From Granulicella sp. UBA5172 (GTDB taxonomy: Bacteria > Acidobacteriota > Terriglobia > Terriglobales > Acidobacteriaceae): a stretch of DNA of 15,400 bases. The translations under genes and the position numbers were made by a program. Below, one piece after another: positions 10,247 to 15,400 of the stretch. The notes beneath the pieces are model-generated. The model had not been told where the DNA came from. It saw only the letters and a program-made list of their open reading frames with translations, and searched no databases. The DNA is taken from the NCBI GenBank assembly GCA_002413385.1, contig DHWW01000092.1:1-15400 (forward strand), in the 5' to 3' direction. The first letter of the stretch is position 1. The number at the start of each line of letters is the position of its first letter.

Positions 10247-10385
10247 AAAAGGACTGCTTTTACTGCAAGGGCTGCATTCACTGCGGATTGCACGCCGTTC
10301 CGAGGCTGCTTTGCGTGCCTTAACAACAACTCGGTCGGTTGTATATGTCTAGGCGCTACGGAAAGCGCAAAGATTTAATGTGTTA

Positions 10386-10405
10386 CGAATACTACTTCGT
10401 ATTCG
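10386..10405. promoter_or_regulatory. Inverted repeat overlapping the -10 box (candidate operator)
   Basis: CGAATAC (10386-10392) and GTATTCG (10399-10405) form a perfect 7-base inverted repeat around a 6-base centre, and the -10 box lies inside it. A dimeric regulator bound here would block RNA polymerase. The regulator is unknown and none is encoded in the window. Confidence 0.45.
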
Positions 10406-10418
10406 CAATGAGTGTCAA
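10389..10418 (-). promoter_or_regulatory. Sigma-70 promoter of the receptor operon
   Basis: On the minus strand a consensus TTGACA (10413-10418) and a good -10 TAGTAT (10389-10394) are separated by 18 bases in a locally AT-rich stretch. They lie about 155 bases upstream of the receptor ATG, so the transcript would have an unusually long leader of roughly 150 bases. The promoter reads into the receptor, TPR and six-hairpin genes. Confidence 0.65.
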
Positions 10419-10431
10419 TAAAACGTTTTCA
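10418..10431. promoter_or_regulatory. LacI-family-like operator AAAACGTTTT upstream of the receptor promoter
   Basis: A perfect palindrome AAAACGTTTT (10420-10429) with a central CpG, read on the minus strand as TGAAAACGTTTTAT, fits the general LacI/GalR/CcpA operator form (a centre with flanking A and T tracts). It abuts the -35 box, so occupancy could control promoter use. LacI-type sugar-responsive regulators are common for polysaccharide loci. The match is by motif only. Confidence 0.5.
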
Positions 10432-10832
10432 CAAATATTTCCTCTGCTTTCGCTTAGGTTTTAAACCCGCATCTTTCAGCCGAAACACCCCGATCAGACA
10501 GAGGTGCGACGCATCGAAACACCTTGGAATTTTTCCCCACTCGTAAGTACTTGCGTGGCAGTTTCCATCCGACCAGACAGCGTTTTCACATTCCGCCACC
10601 AAATTTACAACTCTGTTTCGGAGGTCGGTGTCGCCGGGGGCGCAACTCGTGCGATCCATACTGCTGACCCATCGCTCAAAGGTTGCACCGGTGGTTCTTT
10701 TGGACCGGCCCTTCAGATCCTCACCAGGCGACGGAAGTCCCGCCCGGCATCGGAAACCCTCAAGGATGCATCGCCCGACAGGTTGTAAGAACGTTCTCGT
10801 CTCGCTGCCAACCGCTCGGCAATCCTCGCGGT

Positions 10833-12857
10833 TCAGGACAACTTTGAGGCACTTGCCTTTTCTGTCCCCGGCGCCGGCGTCAACTGTGGAAACGCTGTAA
10901 TCCGCAGCTTGGCGGCACCGTACGGTATCAGTTCGAGGAACTCCTCTGGCAAAACGCTGGTCTGCTGTCCTGCTGGCGGCGCAGCAGCGACACCATCTTC
11001 CGACCGCCATGAATCCAGCCGGCGCGCCTTGACTCGCAGTTTAGCCGCCGTCGCCGCTGCGGCGAAAGGCCTTGCCCCCACACTGGACTGAATCACTTCA
11101 ATCTCCGCGGCCGACTTTTCATCCACCTGCAGAGCATAGTTCCAAAATCCAAGCGGATAGACCTGCCAATCGGCTGTCATGCCGCGGTCGCGCAGCTTCA
11201 CCCAACTCTCACCCGGGTCGAGTGAAAAAACCAAAGGTCCGCGATTAAGAGCCAGCGAGTCGTTGAACCAGCGCGTCGCAGCGGGTGCCATGGGCATGCG
11301 AAGGGTGATCACGTCACCCCCTGACCACAGTCGGTCCATGACTGCGAAAGTCTCCGGCTTCACTTCCTGCTTATCGCTCTGCCCATTGATCTGGATCGTC
11401 GCCCCCCGCGCCCACGCCGGAATGCGCAGCCGAACAGGAAAGCGAACCGGCCTCTCCGGATCGACCGTAATTTTGACATCCCCTTTGAACGGGTAATCGG
11501 TCTCCACCCGCAGCGCAACCCGTGCCTTCCTGACCATGGTCGCAACATCGCAGGGAGCGTAGATCGCAGCGACCAGGCCATCGTCAGGCGAGCGCATCCA
11601 AAGATGCGAAGTCAGCTTCGGCCAGCCTTGATGGAAGTTCGCAGTGCAGCAGCCGAAGTTCGGTTCCAGACCGTAAAGATTGGATTCGGGCCCGTCCGTC
11701 GTCCAGGGTTTGGAGTTCAGACCCACGAGAATCTGATTGGGCTGCTGGTTGTATTGGTGCGCCCACATCGCATCGTCAAACGGGCCCGGAAGCGCGTTGT
11801 ACGCGATCTTCTCAATCCGGTCTCCTATCCCCGCGTCACCGAACGCCGCCAGCGCGACCTCAAGCGAGAACAAGGTCTCAACCACCGTGCAAAGTTCCGT
11901 CCCATGGCTCGGGTCACGGCCAGCAAGGTGTTCGTCGCAGGAGAACATGCCGTTTGGCAGCCCGTGAAAGCGATCGAGCGTGTCAACCTGGCGATAGAAA
12001 TTCGCTCGCTCTGCCGCAAGATCGCCCCACAACCGGAACTGCACGGCCGCCGTCTTGATCGCCTGTCCATTGTTGACTCCGTGGGTCGCCATGCCGTCGG
12101 GCTTGTTGCCGCCCACTGCCGCCGAATCCAGTGACGCGCGGGTGGTCACGCCAGTGTGCTCGAAAGCCCTGAACTCCCCCGCCCAGTCGTGTCCCTGTGT
12201 CTTCAAAAGCTCTGCAAGCTGCAGCAGAGACTGATCGCCCGTGCGTTGGTGCAACCACCCAACGATCAGAACCTCATCCTGCCACCGGTACTTGCCCCAG
12301 TCGCGCAGCGGTCGCATTGGCAGAGCCGCCAACTGGTAGTGGAAGTAGCGGGTCATCACAGGAATCACACGCGGGTCGCCCGTCGCGTCGTGATACTGCG
12401 CCAGCACCTTGAGCATGACCATCCGCGGCCACCAGTCGTCGTTGGTGGCGGGCCCGATCATTCCGCTCGGCTGCTGATGATCGAGCGTCCAGTTGATGAA
12501 CCGCATCGCCTTGGCCTTGAGAACATCGTCGTCCAGTTGCCAGGCCAGCGGCAGAAGGCCGTCGACGAAATACGGTCCGCGTTCCCAGCTTTCGCCGGTT
12601 CCGCCCAGCCAGCCGCTGTTAGGCCCCACATCCGGCCAGATCTCATCCAGATGTCCACCCAGACCGTCGGCCTGGATGCGCAGCTGCCGGCGCAGCCATC
12701 CAGCAGGGCGAATCTCCCCCAGTGGCAACGGCTGAAAAGCTGCCGTTCCACGCTCAGTCGGCGCCGCGTTCTCCCCCAGCCCGGACGGCACAAGAGCGGC
12801 CGCTCCAGCCGCGATGGCGCCCATCTCGATGAACTCACGCCGCGTAATCTCACCCAT
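10833..12857 (-). CDS. GH127/DUF1680 family exported glycoside hydrolase (beta-L-arabinofuranosidase-like)
   Basis: Intact 674-residue enzyme of the COG3533/DUF1680 group, which removes beta-L-arabinofuranose or other pectin side-chain sugars. The start is set at 12857, with AAGGA seven bases upstream and a Tat signal at once (TRREFIEMGAIAAGAAALVP, about residues 5-24). The frame stays open to ATG 12956, but those 33 extra codons read into the IS3 remnant and have no signal. The catalytic (alpha/alpha)6 domain spans about 42-430, followed by beta-sandwich domains to the C-terminus. E321-L-C323 and C403-C404 (in NFGCCTANFHQGWPK) match the Glu338/Cys340 and Cys417/Cys418 zinc and nucleophile set of HypBA1; E309 (CDEH) is the likely acid/base. 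It is much shorter than the other GH127 protein here, lacks that protein's N-terminal beta domains and is clearly divergent. Its exact sugar cannot be assigned, since the family also includes other pectin-directed activities. Confidence 0.92.
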   Translation of the reverse strand: MGEITRREFIEMGAIAAGAAALVPSGLGENAAPTERGTAAFQPLPLGEIRPAGWLRRQLRIQADGLGGHLDEIWPDVGPNSGWLGGTGESWERGPYFVDGLLPLAWQLDDDVLKAKAMRFINWTLDHQQPSGMIGPATNDDWWPRMVMLKVLAQYHDATGDPRVIPVMTRYFHYQLAALPMRPLRDWGKYRWQDEVLIVGWLHQRTGDQSLLQLAELLKTQGHDWAGEFRAFEHTGVTTRASLDSAAVGGNKPDGMATHGVNNGQAIKTAAVQFRLWGDLAAERANFYRQVDTLDRFHGLPNGMFSCDEHLAGRDPSHGTELCTVVETLFSLEVALAAFGDAGIGDRIEKIAYNALPGPFDDAMWAHQYNQQPNQILVGLNSKPWTTDGPESNLYGLEPNFGCCTANFHQGWPKLTSHLWMRSPDDGLVAAIYAPCDVATMVRKARVALRVETDYPFKGDVKITVDPERPVRFPVRLRIPAWARGATIQINGQSDKQEVKPETFAVMDRLWSGGDVITLRMPMAPAATRWFNDSLALNRGPLVFSLDPGESWVKLRDRGMTADWQVYPLGFWNYALQVDEKSAAEIEVIQSSVGARPFAAAATAAKLRVKARRLDSWRSEDGVAAAPPAGQQTSVLPEEFLELIPYGAAKLRITAFPQLTPAPGTEKASASKLS

Positions 12858-12864
12858 ACTGATG

Positions 12865-12869
12865 TCCTT
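12865..12869 (-). promoter_or_regulatory. Ribosome binding site selecting start 12857 of the GH127 gene
   Basis: AAGGA is seven bases before ATG 12857 on the minus strand. Together with the twin-arginine signal that begins there, it rules out the upstream in-frame ATG at 12956, which lies in insertion-sequence debris. Confidence 0.6.
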
Positions 12870-12980
12870 GACCACTCCTCTGGCGCGCCCGATCGCTAGT
12901 ACCAGTTGGATCGTTAGTGTAGCGCAGCTTTGAAGGACGTAGTTTTCTTGTACCAAGGTCAGAGTGAGTCTTCGACCTGT

Positions 12981-13133
12981 TCAGGTTGCAGTGACATCGC
13001 GGCTAGCCGCGATCTCACTGGCAAACTCGCTAGGCGTCCGGTCACCGAGGGATCGGTGATGACGACCCTCATTCTATTCCTGTCTCCAGGCTTCGATCAG
13101 ATGCTTTGCCTCCTTCAGCTCCGCGAACCCGTG
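12981..13133 (-). mobile_element. IS3-family transposase (orfB) C-terminal remnant
   Basis: The minus-strand frame reads HGFAELKEAKHLIEAWRQE, a stop (TAG at 13074-13076), NEGRHHRSLGDRTPSEFA, then SEIAASRDVTAT and a TGA at 12981-12983. This is the well-known end of IS3-family OrfB (AWRxxYNxxRPHxSLGxxTPxEFA), with the Tyr codon after QE now a stop and the RPH motif altered. After a one-base shift, EQVEDSL and a stop follow, as at many IS3 transposase ends. The following bases (GACCTTGGTACAAGAAA, about 12944-12960) recall the right end of such elements, but no complete terminal repeat or target duplication is visible. The DDE catalytic core, OrfA and the left end are missing. It lies just upstream of the GH127 start. 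Confidence 0.8.
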
Positions 13134-13148
13134 AGTGTCCCCCACGAT

Positions 13149-13484
13149 TCATGCCATTGCCCTCTCCAACTTATCCTTGCGTCGTCGCCAGTCGGGGAGC
13201 ACGCGATCAAGGAGTTGGAAAATGCGGGGCTGTGGTAAGGCTCGGCAATATGGCAGAGCTCATGGGTGATGACGTAGTCAATTCCATCAAGCGACGCTCG
13301 ATAAGTCGAAGATTAAGGAGCAACTGACACGGCGGCGACATGGACCCCACCGCTGCCGTAGCTGGCGGATCATAATGCCGCGAGGCCGGAATGCTTCTGA
13401 ATCCGGGAAACGAAGCAGGTTAGCCTCAATCTGAGCCAACCTTCTCCATGACGAAATCACGGTCTGTCCTTTCTGCGCATTCAT
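13149..13484 (-). pseudogene. YgjP-like zinc metallopeptidase remnant, truncated and multiply frameshifted
   Basis: C-terminal half of an M48/DUF45-type YgjP-like metallopeptidase. Readable pieces in three frames are RLAQIEANLLRFPDSEAF and MIRQLRQRWG (from about 13440), then MSPPCQLLLNLRLIE, then SLDGIDYVITHELCHIAEPY with the zinc motif HELCH at 13250-13264 and the downstream HSPAF, then FQLLDRVLPDWRRRKDKLER ending at a TGA (13149-13151). Joining them needs one added base at each of about 13345, 13296 and 13221. The N-terminal half of a normal protein (usually about 230-240 residues) is absent: the remnant starts beside the GH28 stop. So this is a real pseudogene, unrelated to sugar metabolism, in a decayed strip shared with the IS3 stub. 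Confidence 0.8.
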
Positions 13485-13495
13485 CGACCAAATCC

Positions 13496-15151
13496 CTACA
13501 GCGTCTCATCCTGCGCGTTGCTCACCGCAGCGTCCTTCGCCGCCCTGCTCCACAATATCCGCAGATCTGTCACATGCTTCAGCACAAAATTCTTCTGCGC
13601 TGGTGCAGTGATTGCAAAGAAGTCAGCGCGATGCACATCCTCCAACCAGAACGCTGGCCGCGCATCGGAATGCTCCGGCGCAATCTCCACATGCGACATC
13701 TCCAGATTCTTCAAGTGCCGCACAAAAAATCCATTGGACGGTGTCGGCCCGAACCGCAGCAACTCCGGATACCCGTCCACCAACTCCGGTACTGCAATCG
13801 TCTTCCAGTTCGGCATCGGCTTCGAACTATCCCCCCACCCGGTCAGTGCGTCCTTCGGCAACCCCTTATGGCCGAAGTAGCAGTTCGACAGATTCACATC
13901 CTCAATTAAATTATCCGCAACCCCCGAAAAAATCGAAGCTGTCGACGACGCCGAATTGTGCGACACCAGATTGGAAACCATTACACGCCGCAACGTCCCC
14001 TCACGCATCGTTTCGTTCGGCCCCCGGTTCCGCTTATTCAACCGCAGAAACAGCGGCGCATCTACCGTATCCCGCAGCGTGATGTTTGAGATCGCCACGT
14101 CCTCCAACCACGCTCCATCGCTGGTCTCCAAAGATATTCCCTTCGATCCCTCGCACACGCAGTTAGTAATCGCAATATTCCGGAACCCGCCATTCGACTC
14201 CGTCCCGCACTTGATCCGCCCATTACGCGGCACCTTTTCGTTGTCGGCAAACTTCTTCCACGTCCCGGCAATCACCGACCCCAACTCATACGTCCCCGTC
14301 ACATAGCAGTCCGCAATCGTCACGTTATCGGTCGGCCGCGCATATCCCAGCGCATAGCTCGACTTCGGACAAATCGCATCATCCCAAGGAGAGTTCACCG
14401 TGCAATTCGACACCCGCACGTTTCTGCAGCAGTCGATATCGAATCCATCCCGATCAGTATCAATCAGCAAATTATCAAGCGTCAGGTTATCCACGCCTGT
14501 CGCCAGCAGCGCAAAGTGCCCACCCTTCAAGATCGAGAAATCCCGCAGAATCACATTGTGGCAGTTCTTCAGCGCAATCGACTTGTTGCCCACGCCGGCC
14601 TGCTCCGCCGTAAACGCCTTGTTCCCCGCTCCCCGGATCGTCCCCGGCCTGCCACCGTGCGACAGCCCGCGACCCCAGATCATCCCCGTTCCAAGAATCG
14701 CGAAATCATGCAGTCCCTCGCCATAAAAAAGCGAGTTTCGCCAATGATTATGACCATAATCCTGATACGCCTCCCACGGCGCATTCGACTCAGCGGCGTC
14801 ATACGTCCCGCCGTTGTAGCCGGTCGTCTCTCCAGACTGTGGAGAGTCCGCGGCAAGAATCACGCATCCCGGAGAGAGGTACAGATTCACCTTGCTCTGC
14901 AGGTGAATCGTGAAACAGACATACGTCCCCGCCGGAAATACCAGCGTCCCTCCACCCGCCGCCGCAACAGCCTCCAGCGCCTTGTTGACTGCCGGCGTAT
15001 CTACCGTCTTTCCATCCCCGATAGCTCCGAAGCTTCGCACGTTATACATCGCCTCGACCGAATCTGTCTTCATCGCTTCACCAGCGGCAACGTAGCCAAA
15101 TGTCGGTATAAGCGCCAAAGGAGATAACTTCAACAAATCACGTCTGTCCAT
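13496..15151 (-). CDS. GH28 polygalacturonase-like pectinolytic enzyme, exported
   Basis: Intact 551-residue right-handed beta-helix protein of the GH28 type, which hydrolyses galacturonan or rhamnogalacturonan chains. An export signal with twin Arg (MDRRDLLKL) occupies about residues 1-24. The pectin-lyase-fold entry motif (VRSFGAIGDGKTVDTPAVNK, about 38-57) follows, then the helix coils. Active-site signatures are DRDGFDIDCCRNV (233-245; matches family NTDGID, catalytic Asp probably D235), DDAICPKS (257-264; the paired Asp) and GRIKCGTESNGG (311-322; the RIK substrate-binding motif). Where classical GH28 enzymes have GHG with a catalytic-site His, this protein has GTYELGSV (286-293), so it belongs to an atypical clade. 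ATG 15151 starts the signal peptide, though no clear Shine-Dalgarno precedes it. It fits with the GH127 genes as part of pectin breakdown but is separated from them by decayed DNA and may be transcribed on its own. Confidence 0.9.
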   Translation of the reverse strand: MDRRDLLKLSPLALIPTFGYVAAGEAMKTDSVEAMYNVRSFGAIGDGKTVDTPAVNKALEAVAAAGGGTLVFPAGTYVCFTIHLQSKVNLYLSPGCVILAADSPQSGETTGYNGGTYDAAESNAPWEAYQDYGHNHWRNSLFYGEGLHDFAILGTGMIWGRGLSHGGRPGTIRGAGNKAFTAEQAGVGNKSIALKNCHNVILRDFSILKGGHFALLATGVDNLTLDNLLIDTDRDGFDIDCCRNVRVSNCTVNSPWDDAICPKSSYALGYARPTDNVTIADCYVTGTYELGSVIAGTWKKFADNEKVPRNGRIKCGTESNGGFRNIAITNCVCEGSKGISLETSDGAWLEDVAISNITLRDTVDAPLFLRLNKRNRGPNETMREGTLRRVMVSNLVSHNSASSTASIFSGVADNLIEDVNLSNCYFGHKGLPKDALTGWGDSSKPMPNWKTIAVPELVDGYPELLRFGPTPSNGFFVRHLKNLEMSHVEIAPEHSDARPAFWLEDVHRADFFAITAPAQKNFVLKHVTDLRILWSRAAKDAAVSNAQDETL

Positions 15152-15400
15152 AATGCGGAGAACACTAACAGGATTTCAGGAAAAACGTCAATCTAACTAT
15201 TTGGCAACGATGCCCACATGAGACCAGTTTCCAATTCAATCGGGACGTCATATACCTGATTTCTCGTGCTCCACATGGTCGGAAATCCCCGTGAAATGCC
15301 ATTTAGAAACAATCTCACTTCGGTCTATTGACAGCGATCCGAGCAGTGGAATATGGTCTCCCCCTCAGTTGATATCCATCTTGAGAGGCGCGGTCCCACA
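15152..15400 (-). other. Upstream intergenic region of the GH28 gene
   Basis: No complete gene. A TTGACG (about 15186-15191) on the minus strand is a possible -35 box, but no good -10 follows at proper spacing. At the window edge the minus frame reads GTAPLKMDIN before a TGA (15365-15367). This could be the last codons of another minus-strand gene lying mainly outside the window; eleven codons are too few to support that. Confidence 0.25.

Larger units (their letters stand above)
10236..10832 (-). other. 597-base stretch without a recognisable gene between the GH127 enzyme and the receptor
   Basis: The left part (10236-10431) is the receptor leader and promoter described separately. The right part (about 10432-10832) lies between the GH127 stop and the promoter. 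A minus-strand frame runs through it from 11010 to 10429, but its first 60 codons or so overlap the GH127 gene in another frame. Its translation is Cys/Arg-rich with no signal peptide, and I recognise no family; the basic tail (LKPKRKQRKYL) is its only distinctive part. It may be chance or a degraded remnant. I see no strong intrinsic terminator after the GH127 stop. Confidence 0.4.

Noticed and set aside
10429..11010. A 193-residue minus-strand frame that at first suggested an IscB/HNH-type nuclease tail
   Set aside because: No HNH, RuvC or zinc motif can be found, and its first part overlaps the GH127 gene out of frame.
12858..12956. In-frame upstream start at 12956 for the intact GH127 gene
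   Set aside because: The extra 33 codons lie in IS3 debris, carry no signal peptide, and bypass a good RBS and Tat signal at 12857.
1..15400. CRISPR array, tRNA, rRNA or integrated phage
   Set aside because: No regularly spaced repeats, no cloverleaf-like or rRNA-like segments, and no phage structural or integrase genes were seen.

Overview
The window most resembles a chromosomal segment of an Acidobacteriota bacterium (Terriglobia-like: Granulicella, Edaphobacter, Terriglobus and relatives). This rests on three things: an Oar-type TonB-dependent receptor of about 1,140 residues with an N-terminal carboxypeptidase-regulatory-like domain, a TPR protein directly behind it, and several Tat-exported glycoside hydrolases. 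This is pattern recognition, not a database result. Every supportable gene lies on the minus strand, so transcription runs from high to low coordinates. The long plus-strand frames are antisense shadows.

Layout in the direction of transcription: (1) 15152-15400, an upstream intergenic stretch that may hold the last codons of another minus-strand gene. (2) 15151-13496, a GH28-type polygalacturonase-like enzyme. (3) 13484-12981, a decayed island with a 5'-truncated, multiply frameshifted YgjP-like metallopeptidase remnant, then the C-terminal stub of an IS3-family transposase. (4) 12857-10833, an intact GH127/DUF1680 enzyme. (5) 10832-10236, a gene-poor stretch whose left part carries a good sigma-70 promoter with a LacI-type palindrome and a second inverted repeat on the -10 box. 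(6) 10235-6819, the Oar-like receptor. (7) 6760-5192, a secreted TPR protein. (8) 5175-2619, a Tat-exported six-hairpin glycosidase-like protein of a family I cannot name. (9) 2383 to beyond position 1, a multidomain GH127 enzyme with an F5/8-type-C-like domain, an Ig/PKD-like domain and the catalytic domain.

Together this looks like an acidobacterial carbohydrate-utilisation locus. An outer-membrane receptor with its TPR partner probably takes up oligosaccharides that the exported hydrolases release. GH28 together with two GH127 enzymes points to pectic side chains (arabinan or rhamnogalacturonan) as the substrate. Receptor, TPR protein and six-hairpin enzyme are closely spaced and probably form one operon under the promoter near 10390-10430.

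The reading frames need caution. The left-hand GH127 gene is broken twice and the six-hairpin gene once. Each break is repaired by removing a single base, while the four other large genes are intact. These may be assembly indels or real recent inactivation. The YgjP remnant differs: it needs three single-base additions and also lacks its 5' half, so it is genuinely decayed. No tRNA, rRNA, CRISPR array or complete mobile element was seen.
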